From Shouchella patagoniensis (GTDB lineage Bacteria > Bacillota > Bacilli > Bacillales > Bacillaceae_D): DNA of 64,000 nt. This document shows, in pieces, positions 16,393-24,432 of the stretch. The translations under genes were made by a program, and so were the position numbers. The DNA is taken from NCBI RefSeq assembly GCF_002019705.1, contig NZ_KV917377.1, forward strand, positions 2,106,565 to 2,170,564, read 5' to 3'. Within the stretch, counting starts at the first letter, position 1; each line of letters begins with the position of its first letter. Below the pieces are notes generated by a model, which was not told the DNA's origin, searched no databases, and saw nothing but the letters and a program-made list of their open reading frames with translations.

Positions 16393-17094
16393 CTACTTGG
16401 CAGAGAGTTTTTTCACTTCTGCTGGTCCCTTAATTCTTCCTGATGCCCTTGCTGGGCCTTTCACATGAGCAATTGACGTTTTCACGCCTACTTTCACTTG
16501 GCCAGGGCCTTTGATGCCATTCGGCGTAGACCCTGGGCCTTTTATCGACCGAGCAGATGGTCGGTCAGTGCCTTTTTTGAGTGAAGCGACGCTTTTTAAT
16601 TGGCTAGCTCCTTTAGCAGGACGAGTTCTTTTTGCGACTTGGTCTGCCTGATTCTCCGATATTTTTTTTTGAAACTCCTCGCCAGCTTCTTTCACGTTTC
16701 TTAATTTATCTTGAAAATCAACCAGCACTTGTTGGGTTTTTTCTTCTGCTTCTTCTGCTTTCTTGTGTACAGCAGCTGCATTGTGCTCTTTCACCTTTTC
16801 AAGTTTGTCTGCCGCTTGATTGGCTTTTTTCTTTATATTTTGTTGGAAAGCAAGCTGTAGTTGTTCCTGTGCCTTTTCTTTTGCTTCACTCTTCACTTTT
16901 TCTTTTATCTTGTCTGGTGTTTTATCCACCGTCTTTTTAGCAGCTTCTTTCATCCCAGCTTTTGTTGTTTGTTTGAGTCCTTTTTTCGAGACTTGCTTGG
17001 CACCTTCCTTCACTTTCTCCGGGATACTTAACTCATCGCTTTTTAAAATAGCGCCCATCGATTTAGTAGAATCTTTTTCTTGGTTATTCCCCAA
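16393..17094 (-). CDS. gvpQ: GvpQ-like protein with C-terminal KGP repeats
   Basis: A 233-residue, very basic protein. The first 150 residues are Lys/Ala/Glu-rich helices (VKEGAKQVSKKGLKQTTKAG, KEKAQEQLQLAFQQNI) like LEA or phasin-type coils. The last 60 residues hold repeated (I/V)KGP(G/A) motifs. TTG at 17094 is 7 nt from GGAGG; TTG at 17100 would be only 1 nt away. Position second in the cluster suggests GvpQ; the sequence alone would not identify it. Confidence 0.65.
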   Translation of the reverse strand: MGNNQEKDSTKSMGAILKSDELSIPEKVKEGAKQVSKKGLKQTTKAGMKEAAKKTVDKTPDKIKEKVKSEAKEKAQEQLQLAFQQNIKKKANQAADKLEKVKEHNAAAVHKKAEEAEEKTQQVLVDFQDKLRNVKEAGEEFQKKISENQADQVAKRTRPAKGASQLKSVASLKKGTDRPSARSIKGPGSTPNGIKGPGQVKVGVKTSIAHVKGPARASGRIKGPAEVKKLSAK

Positions 17095-17285
17095 TGACAA
17101 GCCTCCTTTAGAAGAATTTCTAGGTTTTAGCCTTCGTCGCTTATTACCTATTCACCCGATTTGAGAGGAGTTCAAACAATAAAGGTGGAATGTTTTTGAG
17201 TTTTTAATCTCCGTGTAACCTTTCATTCCTTTAAGCCATGCTTCCATGTCTCTATTGTTACAATTCGATTTCAAATAAATAAAAA

Positions 17286-17687
17286 TTATTGGTCTGCTTG
17301 CTTATCCATTTTTTCTTCAAGTCGGCGAATCATCTCTTCCAGCCGTTGGTTTTCTTTTGCTAGTTCCTCGTGCTTTGCATCACGATCAATGGACGCCGTT
17401 TCTGTTTCGGCTTTCGCTTCTTCGTTTGATTCGTCACTTGACGACAGCAACTCCTCAGTTTTCGCTTTTAGATTAGTGGTGACATACTCGGTAAGATGTT
17501 CCTGAGTCGATTTCGCAATATCAGCGCCTATATTCCTGGCAAGTTCCGACTCTTTAATGCGACTAATCAGCGCTTGCCCAGCCTCTTGCTTATAAAACCA
17601 TCCTAACGTCACTCCGCACACGCCTCCGACAATCGCGTTTGCAACAGAGTGATCTTTTTGATTATGATTTTTATTTTCATCTGTCAT
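17286..17687 (-). CDS. gvpP: GvpP-like YtxH-type protein, first gene of the gvp operon
   Basis: A 133-residue protein: ANAIVGGVCGVTLGWFY (short glycine-rich hydrophobic segment), amphipathic helices, a charged linker and a C-terminal coiled coil (ELAKENQRLEEMIRRLEEKM) similar to those of GvpJ and GvpT here. Its place fits B. megaterium gvpP. AAGGAGG stands 6 nt before the ATG. Confidence 0.65.
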   Translation of the reverse strand: MTDENKNHNQKDHSVANAIVGGVCGVTLGWFYKQEAGQALISRIKESELARNIGADIAKSTQEHLTEYVTTNLKAKTEELLSSSDESNEEAKAETETASIDRDAKHEELAKENQRLEEMIRRLEEKMDKQADQ

Positions 17688-17728
17688 ATGATCCCTCCTT
17701 AACGCATTAGACTTGGTTGGTAGCTTGT

Positions 17729-17754
17729 ATACCTTTAAACCTTCACCCCGAAAC
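17729..17754 (-). promoter_or_regulatory. Sigma-B-type promoter of the gas vesicle operon
   Basis: On the minus strand GTTTCG (17749-17754), 14 nt and AGGTAT (17729-17734) approximate GTTTAA-N13/14-GGGTAT, about 42 nt upstream of the first gene. A TATAAT (17762-17767) further upstream has no good -35 box. Confidence 0.5.
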
Positions 17755-17847
17755 CAGGAAAATTATACTATTCTGCGGTCCTACCTAGCCTTCTTCACTT
17801 TACTTTTTTATTTTTTATTACAAACCAATACCCCGTTTCAAAGAAAA

Positions 17848-17871
17848 GGCACCCCTGTTAAAAGGGGTGCC
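17848..17871 (-). terminator. Hairpin upstream of the gvp promoter
   Basis: Perfect 9-bp stem GGCACCCCT / AGGGGTGCC followed on the minus strand by TTTTCTTTG. It is a backup terminator for the ATP-grasp gene, insulating the gvp operon. Confidence 0.7.
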
Positions 17872-17960
17872 TCTGGGATACAAACAATATGTCTTAGTAA
17901 ATGACTCATTAAAGTTAGAACTAAAAAGAGGGGGAGCTCCTTTATTTAATCAAGACTGTT

Positions 17961-17991
17961 AAAAAAGCAGCTTAGTAAAAGCTACTTTTTT
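17961..17991 (-). terminator. Terminator of the ATP-grasp gene
   Basis: A-rich/T-rich 13-bp stem with one wobble on the minus strand, followed by TTTTTT, immediately after the stop. Confidence 0.75.
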
Positions 17992-17995
17992 AATT

Positions 17996-19048
17996 TTAAT
18001 AATTTGTATAAACCGTTTCTCTGTTGCGATCAATTCGGACGACAAGATCATGGCGAGCAAACTCAACATTTGCTTCTACAGTCAACCATTCTTCTTTCAC
18101 TTCTTTTCCGCTAGTCAACGAGAGGATAGCCGCAGGTACGTTAGCGCCTGCTGAATGAGAAAAAGCATAACCCCCACCAAACCTTGGGTTGATATCAATC
18201 ACATAATAATCTTCTCCATAGAAAAACACATCGGCATTTATATAACCAGTGTGACCAAAATGTTTACCCATTCTACGGGCAATAGTATCTAAATCCGGTC
18301 GTTCCACGATAACACACCGGTCAACATCCCCCCCTCTCATTACCAGTTGTTTCCGAATAAAAGAAGTTAGGAACTTCCCTTCTAAGTCATTAAAAATATC
18401 CATACTGAACTTCTCACCTTCAATAACTTCCTGAATAATGATATTCTCTTTTGGGGTTGAATTGGTACAATCGTAACCAAGTGGGGAAACTTTTATTTCG
18501 TCTAAAACGCGCTGATACGCAAACTTAAGTTCCTCGCTTGTATAAACGTGCGCAACTCCAATAGAAGCAGAACCATTGCGTGGCTTGATGATTAATGGAA
18601 ATGAGACTTTCTTGCTTTCTAAAGCTCTCTCTGTTTCCTCCACATTAAAATAGGAACGTGGAGCTTTCACACCTAGATGGCTCAGTAATTCCCGGTACTT
18701 GCCTTTATCTCTTAATTTATGAACTAATTCTAGTTCTGGAACAAAAACGGCAACACCTAATTCTTTGAATGAATTTTTATAGGCTGCAAGCTTTGGCACT
18801 TCCAAATCATTTAATGGAACGAGACACTCCACTTTATTTTCTTTAATGATGTCAAGGACTGCATCAATATAGCGTGGATCTGTTTGATGAGGAATAACAT
18901 AACTTTTATCTCCCGCTTGAAGGGAAGGCGCATTATGTTCTGGATCTGCTACAATAACCTTTCCTTCTATCTCACAATCTTTCATAGCAGCTCGAAACAT
19001 ACTGACAAAATCGATCCGTCTTGATGTTGATGTTAATAAGATATTCAT
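17996..19048 (-). CDS. ATP-grasp domain protein (carbamoyl-phosphate synthase/PylC-like)
   Basis: A 350-residue cytosolic ATP-grasp enzyme with a Rossmann-like preATP domain (MNILLTSTSRRIDFVSMFRAA, LVPLNDLEVPKLA). The ATP-binding part has PLIIKPRNGSASIGV and the Mg-binding INPRFGGGY. Such enzymes ligate a carboxylate to an amine or thiol via acyl phosphate. No partner gene is adjacent, so the substrates are unknown. A very good sigma-B-like promoter precedes it. Confidence 0.8.
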   Translation of the reverse strand: MNILLTSTSRRIDFVSMFRAAMKDCEIEGKVIVADPEHNAPSLQAGDKSYVIPHQTDPRYIDAVLDIIKENKVECLVPLNDLEVPKLAAYKNSFKELGVAVFVPELELVHKLRDKGKYRELLSHLGVKAPRSYFNVEETERALESKKVSFPLIIKPRNGSASIGVAHVYTSEELKFAYQRVLDEIKVSPLGYDCTNSTPKENIIIQEVIEGEKFSMDIFNDLEGKFLTSFIRKQLVMRGGDVDRCVIVERPDLDTIARRMGKHFGHTGYINADVFFYGEDYYVIDINPRFGGGYAFSHSAGANVPAAILSLTSGKEVKEEWLTVEANVEFARHDLVVRIDRNRETVYTNY

Positions 19049-19083
19049 TCTTTATATCCCTCCTACTTGATGCTTGCTTGTTT

Positions 19084-19108
19084 ATACCCGTCCTCCATAA
19101 AGTTAAAG
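19084..19108 (-). promoter_or_regulatory. Sigma-B-type promoter of the ATP-grasp gene
   Basis: Minus strand CTTTAA (19103-19108), 13 nt, GGGTAT (19084-19089): 5/6 and 6/6 matches to the sigma-B boxes. Confidence 0.65.
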
Positions 19109-19217
19109 CACTAATACAAACAAACCCTCCCGTAGTCCCGTTAAATAAGTAATTTATCAGGCAGTCTATTCTTAAGACCTAGTTCAAAGTACAGTGGCCA
19201 TTCAGCACTACATGATT

Positions 19218-19249
19218 TAAAAAAGGAACTACCTTATAGGCAACTCCTT
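19218..19249 (-). terminator. Terminator of the YqjF-like gene
   Basis: Arms 19223-19233 and 19239-19249 pair over 11 bp with three G-U wobbles, followed by a minus-strand T run. Confidence 0.65.
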
Positions 19250-19273
19250 CATTACATCGCTTAAACTTATTTT

Positions 19274-19999
19274 TTATCTTTTCCATTTACGAATCGGCCA
19301 GAAACGCACTTTCTGCTTTTTTGCGTAGTGGAGCAACGGGGCTCTCTCTGGCAATGTAAAACCGTGGGCGGTCGCTACTCCTGTAGCGGGAATTTGTGCC
19401 TCTACTTCTTGCAATTGCCATGGCTCGTGATAAATGTCCTCGTAATATAATTGTTCCTTAAAGGTCGTATAAAGTCTGTATCGTTCAGTAAGCCAATGAT
19501 CTAGCGAGCCCGGAGTCGCAAGCGTCGGTGAAGAGATTGGTTGATAAACGGCTTTACATTCTGCTTTTTCTTTCCCTTTTCTAAAGCTCCAAAATGAAAC
19601 GCACTCTTCTTTCTTATCAAAAGCCATATCCGCATGATAATAAGGTAAATGGAAAAGCATCCGGGCTCCTATAACAGCCAGACGGTGGCTGGCGTCAAGA
19701 CTAAAAAAGTAGATACCCGGACGACCTTGATAAGAAACATAGGTTCTCAAATTCAATTCAGGAAATGCTTGCACACCAGGTATTGGCGGCAAGAATCGTG
19801 CGCGTAACTTACTTATATGAAAAGGGAGAATGCTTATCCAAGCCTTTCCCTCGTAAGTATCAAGCTCAAGAGCTGGAGGAATATGAGCACGAAGCCATTC
19901 TTCTGCAACGTCCCAATGGGCGAAAAGGACATCATTCCATGTCTGGGACATGATCCACGGTCCACGTGGTAGCAAAGATGACAAGTGGGGTGTTTTCAA
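19274..19999 (-). CDS. DUF2071 family protein (YqjF-like)
   Basis: A 241-residue protein with the family pattern PWIMSQTWNDVLFAHWDV, IPPALELDTYEGKAWISILPFHI, FPELNLRTYVSYQGRPGIYFFSLDAS and a C-terminal LLHYAKKQKVRFWPI. TTG at 19999 is chosen since GGAGG lies 8 nt upstream and conserved sequence begins there; the frame is open to 20086. DUF2071 proteins have an acetoacetate-decarboxylase-like fold, but no activity is established. Confidence 0.82.
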   Translation of the reverse strand: MKTPHLSSLLPRGPWIMSQTWNDVLFAHWDVAEEWLRAHIPPALELDTYEGKAWISILPFHISKLRARFLPPIPGVQAFPELNLRTYVSYQGRPGIYFFSLDASHRLAVIGARMLFHLPYYHADMAFDKKEECVSFWSFRKGKEKAECKAVYQPISSPTLATPGSLDHWLTERYRLYTTFKEQLYYEDIYHEPWQLQEVEAQIPATGVATAHGFTLPERAPLLHYAKKQKVRFWPIRKWKR

Positions 20000-20072
20000 G
20001 GTGATCGCCTCCTTTTCCCAATTAAACATATTAATAAAGGAGTTCCTTTTCAGTGTAGATAATACATGCATG

Positions 20073-20096
20073 AAAAAACCATGCAAAACGCATGGT
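20073..20096 (-). terminator. Terminator of the CotF-like pair
   Basis: Stem ACCATGC / GCATGGT with a 5-nt loop, followed on the minus strand by TTTTT, 7 nt after the stop. Confidence 0.8.
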
Positions 20097-20102
20097 CGAA
20101 TT

Positions 20103-20408
20103 TTACTTATTAGCTACAGGCATTTCTAAAGCAACATCTGCTTTTTTGAGGTCATGATTAATCTGTTCCTCGATATCATAGGCATGGTACATTTCTTTTT
20201 CAATCATATAGGTTGCAATCTTATGATGCGCCTCAATAGCCTCGTCCATCTGAGCCTTTAGAGCTTTATGCAATTTGGGGCTAGCCGTCTCAGTGATGGC
20301 GACCGCGTAAGTCCGTACAGCCGCTTTAGCTGTAACTAAAAGATCCGTCGCAATTATTTCATCGGAAATCATGTCTTTATTGTTAAGTTTGTCTAGAATT
20401 CCTGGCAT
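20103..20408 (-). CDS. CotF-like spore coat protein (YraD-like)
   Basis: A 101-residue helical protein: DEIIATDLLVTAKAAVRTYAVAITETASPKLHKALKAQMDEAIEAHHKIATYMIEKEMYHAYDIEEQI. It matches the coat protein F family of ferritin-like helical proteins. Paired with a smaller coat-like gene 15 nt upstream, as in B. subtilis yraE-yraD. Confidence 0.82.
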   Translation of the reverse strand: MPGILDKLNNKDMISDEIIATDLLVTAKAAVRTYAVAITETASPKLHKALKAQMDEAIEAHHKIATYMIEKEMYHAYDIEEQINHDLKKADVALEMPVANK

Positions 20409-20423
20409 TTTTAGAAAACCTCC

Positions 20424-20630
20424 CTAATTGGTTTCTTGTAGAATGGCTTTTAATTCTTCAACTGCTTTTTGAGACACTTCTACGTCTTCCGCCAACAGCT
20501 GCTTTAATTTTCTATCTGAAGCAAGTCCTTGCATCATAGAAGATTTTGCGGCAGAAGCTGTTTGCACGGTAAGCACTTCATGTACCTCCAAGATCTCGTG
20601 TGTTGCGTACTCTTTTTTTGCCACTTTCAT
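20424..20630 (-). CDS. Small CotF-type spore coat protein (YraE-like)
   Basis: A 68-residue helical protein (ATHEILEVHEVLTVQTASAAKSSMMQGLASDRKLKQLLAEDVEVSQKAVEELKAIL), corresponding to the N-terminal half of CotF-type coat proteins. ATG at 20630 is only 1 nt from AGGAGG; a GTG at 20624 with 7-nt spacing may be the real start. Same operon as the next CotF-like gene. Confidence 0.75.
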   Translation of the reverse strand: MKVAKKEYATHEILEVHEVLTVQTASAAKSSMMQGLASDRKLKQLLAEDVEVSQKAVEELKAILQETN

Positions 20631-20660
20631 TCCTCCTTCATTTTAATGATAGTTATACAA

Positions 20661-20685
20661 TTACCCATCATCATTCTCTTCAAAC
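20661..20685 (-). promoter_or_regulatory. Sigma-B-type promoter of the CotF-like pair
   Basis: Minus strand GTTTGA (20680-20685), 13 nt, GGGTAA (20661-20666). Confidence 0.5.
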
Positions 20686-20794
20686 TAGTTGTTTCACAGA
20701 ATCATAGATTAGTCATAAAAATGAGTCTCTCTATAAATTAATACCTATATAACTAAGATCAAGATTGCGTTCTACAAAATATGTTTCTTTTTCT

Positions 20795-20820
20795 GTTAAA
20801 AACATCAGTACTTAGGGTAC
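20795..20820 (+). promoter_or_regulatory. Sigma-B-type promoter of the FAD oxidoreductase
   Basis: GTTAAA (20795-20800), 14 nt, GGGTAC (20815-20820), 28 nt before the start codon. Confidence 0.6.
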
Positions 20821-20847
20821 ACCAAAAATAAAAACAGGAGGAGAAGA

Positions 20848-22104
20848 ATGAGTCATAACCATTTACCTGATTTATCCCATACCCTATGGCGGGATACCAA
20901 AAGCAATCAATCCTTTCCCAAATTAAAAGAAAATATAAAAGTGGATGTCGCTATTATTGGTGCCGGGGTCACCGGTATAACATCTGCTTACTTATTAACT
21001 CAACACGGATTAAACGTTGCGCTTATAGAAGGAGATCAAATTCTAAGTGGCACAACAGGTTATACCACCGCTAAGGTAACTTCTCAACATGGTTCTCTTT
21101 ATCATAAATTGACCCATCAAGTAGGGGAGGAAAAAGCAAGGTTATATTATGAAGCAAACGAAAACGCTTTATCTTTCATTAAAAAAACCGCAGACAAAGA
21201 GAAGATTGACGCAGAGCTTCAAACAAAAGACGCTCTTATTTATACAACAAGCGACCAACATTTAAATGAGCTTGAAAAAGAAGCGCAAGCATACCAAAAA
21301 TTAGGGATAGAAGGCATAATCGCGTCTGGGAATATTGGAATGCCCTTTGAGGTAAAGCTAGCATTACTACTCAAAAACCAAGTGCAATTTCATCCGGTAA
21401 AGTTTTTCAAAGGGCTCCTCCCTTCAATTCTAAAAAATGGCGGTCAGATATACGAAGGTACACGAATTCAAAGTGTAAAAGGGAAAAATCAACCGACAGC
21501 ATTGACGATGGATGGTCATACGATTACATGCAATTACTGCATTGTTAGTTCGCATTTTCCTTTTAATGATCAATTGGGCTTATACTTTTCCCGTCTTCAC
21601 GTCGAACGATCGTATTGCTTGGCGATTAAACCTCATATTGAGCCACCTAAGAGTATGACGCTTAGCATCGATCCAGCAGGAACCTCATTAAGAACAGCAA
21701 ACGGCCCTGAAGGCGAGCCACTTCTGTTAATTGGAGGAGAAGGACATACAGCTGGAAAAAACAAGAGAAGCAATTTCGCTCCTTATAAAGCGCTTAAACA
21801 ATTTGGAGAGAAATGGTTTGGCGTTGAAAGCATACCGTATCGTTGGTCGTCTCAAGATTTGCATACGCTTGATTCTCTCCCTTACATTGGTCAACACGTG
21901 TCTGGGGAAGAACATCTCTTAGTGGCAACAGGGTTTGGCAAATGGGGGATGACGAACGGCGTAGCGGCCGCTCTTCTATTGCGTGATAAAATAATCGGTA
22001 ACGATCATCCATATTTCTCTTTATTTGATCCGAGGCGTTCCAAACTGAAAAAAGCAGATATGTTTCACTTCGTTAAGGAAAATGCAAAGCGTAGTGAAGA
22101 ATAG
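20848..22104 (+). CDS. FAD-dependent oxidoreductase (DAO family, YhfW-like without the Rieske domain)
   Basis: A 418-residue flavoenzyme with the dinucleotide motif VDVAIIGAGVTGITSAYLL (about 32-50), GTTGYTTAKVTSQHG and a C-terminal LPYIGQHVSGEEHLLVATGFGKWGMTNG. This is the amine/glycine-oxidase-like fold of YhfW. YhfW-type proteins are about 500 residues with a C-terminal Rieske [2Fe-2S] domain. Here the protein ends about 20 residues after LFDPRRSKLKK and no Rieske sequence follows. Substrate unknown; the sigma-B-like promoter suggests stress induction. Confidence 0.85.
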   Translation: MSHNHLPDLSHTLWRDTKSNQSFPKLKENIKVDVAIIGAGVTGITSAYLLTQHGLNVALIEGDQILSGTTGYTTAKVTSQHGSLYHKLTHQVGEEKARLYYEANENALSFIKKTADKEKIDAELQTKDALIYTTSDQHLNELEKEAQAYQKLGIEGIIASGNIGMPFEVKLALLLKNQVQFHPVKFFKGLLPSILKNGGQIYEGTRIQSVKGKNQPTALTMDGHTITCNYCIVSSHFPFNDQLGLYFSRLHVERSYCLAIKPHIEPPKSMTLSIDPAGTSLRTANGPEGEPLLLIGGEGHTAGKNKRSNFAPYKALKQFGEKWFGVESIPYRWSSQDLHTLDSLPYIGQHVSGEEHLLVATGFGKWGMTNGVAAALLLRDKIIGNDHPYFSLFDPRRSKLKKADMFHFVKENAKRSEE

Positions 22105-22137
22105 AATATCTTTCAATTAGACAGCATTATAGTACAA

Positions 22138-22170
22138 AAAGAAGGAGGGCTTGTTAGCCCTCCTTCTTTT
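22138..22170 (+). terminator. Bidirectional terminator between the oxidoreductase and KGG gene
   Basis: A 14-bp perfect stem (22138-22151 / 22156-22169) with A and T tails serves both convergent genes. Confidence 0.9.
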
Positions 22171-22198
22171 TTTCATCTACTTATTTAGAGTAGCTCTA

Positions 22199-22567
22199 CT
22201 AACGGTTTCCTGAATTGCTGTTGGAATTATTATTTGTATTGTTTCCAGAGTTATTGCTGGAATCGTTGTTTGTGCTGTTTCCAGAGTTGTTGCTGGAATT
22301 GTTGTTTGTGCTGTTGCCTGAGTTGTTGTTATTTGTATTTCTAGTTGTGCTAGAACCACTCTGGCTTCCGCCTTGAGCTCCAATTTCTTGATAGTGTTCT
22401 TTGCCATGATTTTTGCTTGTTTGTTCTCCGCCTTTTTCTCCTATTTCCTGAAAGAACTCCTTATCATGGTTATGGCTTGTCTTTTCTCCACCTTTTCTGC
22501 CTGCCTCTTCATAACTCATTTTTCCTTGTTGGTTTTGGTTTTTGTTTTGGCTAGTAGATTGTGCCAT
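22199..22567 (-). CDS. KGG-repeat general stress protein (GsiB-like) with an Asn/Ser repeat tail
   Basis: A 122-residue hydrophilic protein. Residues 17-70 hold three KGG-type motifs (SYEEAGRKGGEKTSHNHDKEF, QEIGEKGGEQTSKNHGKEH, QEIGAQGGSQS), the pattern of GsiB-like stress proteins. The C-terminal 50 residues are almost only Asn, Ser, Gly and Thr, built from 12-residue repeats beginning SGNSTNN and encoded by 36-bp DNA repeats. AGGAGG lies 8 nt upstream and a sigma-B-like promoter precedes it. Likely a hydrophilin-type desiccation or heat protectant (inference). Confidence 0.82.
   Translation of the reverse strand: MAQSTSQNKNQNQQGKMSYEEAGRKGGEKTSHNHDKEFFQEIGEKGGEQTSKNHGKEHYQEIGAQGGSQSGSSTTRNTNNNNSGNSTNNNSSNNSGNSTNNDSSNNSGNNTNNNSNSNSGNR
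22234..22341 (-). repeat. 36-bp tandem repeats coding the Asn/Ser tail
   Basis: About three copies of a 36-bp unit (12 codons, SGN(S/N)TNN(N/D)S...) differ by a few substitutions, so copy number may vary between strains. Edges are approximate. Confidence 0.7.
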
Positions 22568-22602
22568 GATAAAATTCCTCCTTTTAAAAGTGTAGTAGTT
22601 GT

Positions 22603-22627
22603 ATACCTCCCTTTTTTAGAATTAAAC
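22603..22627 (-). promoter_or_regulatory. Sigma-B-type promoter of the KGG gene
   Basis: Minus strand GTTTAA (22622-22627, perfect), 13 nt, AGGTAT (22603-22608, 5/6). Confidence 0.65.
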
Positions 22628-22836
22628 GTTTTTTTAAAAGTCAAGACTTTTGTCCTTCTCTAGCTAAAAGTATTCGTTATTTACAAACTTACATTTAACT
22701 ATCTCAAACGGACAAACTATCACTTCCTTAGTATCAACACCATTACTTAAAAAGTAGTTATTTCTCTCATTATTATTCCACTTATATTGCAGAAGTGACC
22801 CTAAATGTAACTAAATAGAAAGATTTGGAGAATGAC

Positions 22837-22862
22837 GTTTTAACTTTGTTTCTAGCGGTTAC
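22837..22862 (+). promoter_or_regulatory. Sigma-B-type promoter shared with the 30.0 kb KGG locus
   Basis: GTTTTA (22837-22842), 14 nt, GGTTAC (22857-22862). The flanking block TAGCGGTTACTAGTA...GATCTTTTAAAGG-like recurs at 30018-30050. It now lies upstream of a decayed KGG gene and the manganese catalase gene, so it may drive the catalase. Confidence 0.5.
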
Positions 22863-22898
22863 TAGTAGAGTAATCTTTTAAAGGGGGGATTTTCCATA

Positions 22899-23010
22899 TT
22901 GGCTAATAGGCGGCTATCAACAACGCCCAAAGTTGTATTGCAAAGAGATAGGACGGAAAGGCGGCGAAAAAAACACATATAATCGGATGTGGAGAAATGT
23001 CATCATATAG
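22899..23010 (+). pseudogene. Decayed KGG-repeat gene
   Basis: A TTG after AAAGGGGGG opens ANRRLSTTP. A different frame (22936-23010) reads YCKEIGRKGGEKNTYNRMW before a stop, which is one KGG motif. Two frames are needed to read it, so it is a remnant of a GsiB-like gene. Confidence 0.6.
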
Positions 23011-23080
23011 ATTTTTAAGACAAAACTCACTTTGATTTCGCTAACGAAAAATCAAATTTGCAATTAAAAGGAGACTAAAT

Positions 23081-23986
23081 ATGTTTAAACGAATTGATAA
23101 ACTTCAAATCGATTTACCAGAGTTGAAGCATCCAGACCCTGAATCAGCTGGCGTCGTCCAAGAATTGTTAGGCGGACGCTTTGGAGAAATGTCTACGTTA
23201 AACAATTACATGTTTCAATCTTTTAATTTTAGAAGTAAGAAGAAACTCCGTCCTTTCTATGAGCTAATCGCCAGCATTACAGCGGAAGAATTTGGTCATG
23301 TTGAACTCGTTTCGAATACAATTAATTTATGCCTCGATGGCTCTGTTGGCAATGGAAGTACAAACCCTGATGATACACCTCTTGCACCAGTGCAAGGATT
23401 TGGAAATAAATTTAACTTTATTTTAGGAGGACAAAATGCAATTCCTGCTGATTCAGCAGGGAAGCCGTGGTCTGGTGACAATGTCTTTTCAAGTGGGAAC
23501 TTGGTGAATGACTTGCTTCATAACTTTTATTTAGAATGCGGAGCTCGGACACATAAGATGCGCGTTTATCAAATGACCGACAACGAGACTGCACGTGAAT
23601 TAGTAGGGTATTTACTCGTACGTGGAAGTGTTCATGCCGTTGCTTACGCGAGAGCGATTGAAGAAGTAACTGGGGTTAACATGATGAAATTACTTCCGGT
23701 CCCAAGCTTAGATAATTCGGCATTTGAACATGCAAGAAAATACGAAGCCTTGGGTGAACACCGTAAATTATACCGCTTCAGTGATGACGATTACCACTTG
23801 CTTAATCGCATTTGGACAGGCCCTACACCAATCGGACCAGAGGGTGAATTAGAAGTGGTTGATGGAACGCCAGAAGGTGGAGAAATCCCTGATCTCGATA
23901 TTGTACCCGAAGAATTTGCTCCTGGATTCGATGAAGAGCAATTTAGAGAGTTGTCCAAACGACTTAAATATGAAGCAGGATTATAA
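23081..23986 (+). CDS. Manganese catalase (YdbD-like)
   Basis: A 301-residue dimanganese catalase with ferritin-like four-helix bundle. Glu and His ligands are visible in GGRFGEMSTLNNYMFQSFNFR (E36) and ITAEEFGHVELV (E69/E70, H73), with the second pair in FYLECGARTHKMRVYQM and VRGSVHAVAYARAIEE. It disproportionates H2O2 without haem. In B. subtilis ydbD is a sigma-B gene; here a sigma-B-like promoter lies 220 nt upstream. Confidence 0.93.
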   Translation: MFKRIDKLQIDLPELKHPDPESAGVVQELLGGRFGEMSTLNNYMFQSFNFRSKKKLRPFYELIASITAEEFGHVELVSNTINLCLDGSVGNGSTNPDDTPLAPVQGFGNKFNFILGGQNAIPADSAGKPWSGDNVFSSGNLVNDLLHNFYLECGARTHKMRVYQMTDNETARELVGYLLVRGSVHAVAYARAIEEVTGVNMMKLLPVPSLDNSAFEHARKYEALGEHRKLYRFSDDDYHLLNRIWTGPTPIGPEGELEVVDGTPEGGEIPDLDIVPEEFAPGFDEEQFRELSKRLKYEAGL

Positions 23987-23993
23987 TGGGAAG

Positions 23994-24020
23994 AGAACCG
24001 TTAACAAACGGTTCTTTTTT
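23994..24020 (+). terminator. Terminator of the manganese catalase gene
   Basis: Perfect 9-bp stem AGAACCGTT / AACGGTTCT with 4-nt loop and six T residues. Confidence 0.88.
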
Positions 24021-24430
24021 AGTGCAGTTTATGTCTGAAATTCTGTAATTAATTTTAAAAAGGTTGTACTTGTTATAGTTGTAGTTGCAATGATATTAAG
24101 TGTCATAAGTTTTTCCTAATAGAAAACCAACGCCCGTCCTATTCAAATGAAAAAAACAAGTTTATCATTCTCATTGAAGATATTCAATCGACAGTTAAGG
24201 ACTAAAAACCTCAAAAGTTAAGACTTTTGGCACAGCTTTATTAGAATAAAAAAGGACGTTTATTTTCATTTATACGTGGTTATTAAAATAAGTACTCTTG
24301 TTATAAGAGTTCTCCATTCCCCCTTTCCTATTGCTGTGCGAGATTATATTGTCTCGCACTTTTTTTATACCCAATAACTTAACCGGTGTGGCGTTTCTCG
24401 TTAGGTCTTTTCAACGAGGGATGGCATTGG
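24021..24430. other. Intergenic stretch, possibly an old gene remnant
   Basis: Plus-strand frames near 24065-24120 encode a short hydrophobic peptide (VLVIVVVAMILSVISFS), and a neighbouring frame continues with charged sequence. There is no start or ribosome binding site. At most a frameshifted remnant of a small membrane protein. Confidence 0.3.
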
Positions 24431-24432
24431 AA

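Noticed and set aside
24065-24215. Hydrophobic stretch and charged tail in two frames
   Set aside because: Could be a frameshifted small membrane protein, but there is no start codon or ribosome binding site; too weak to call a gene.
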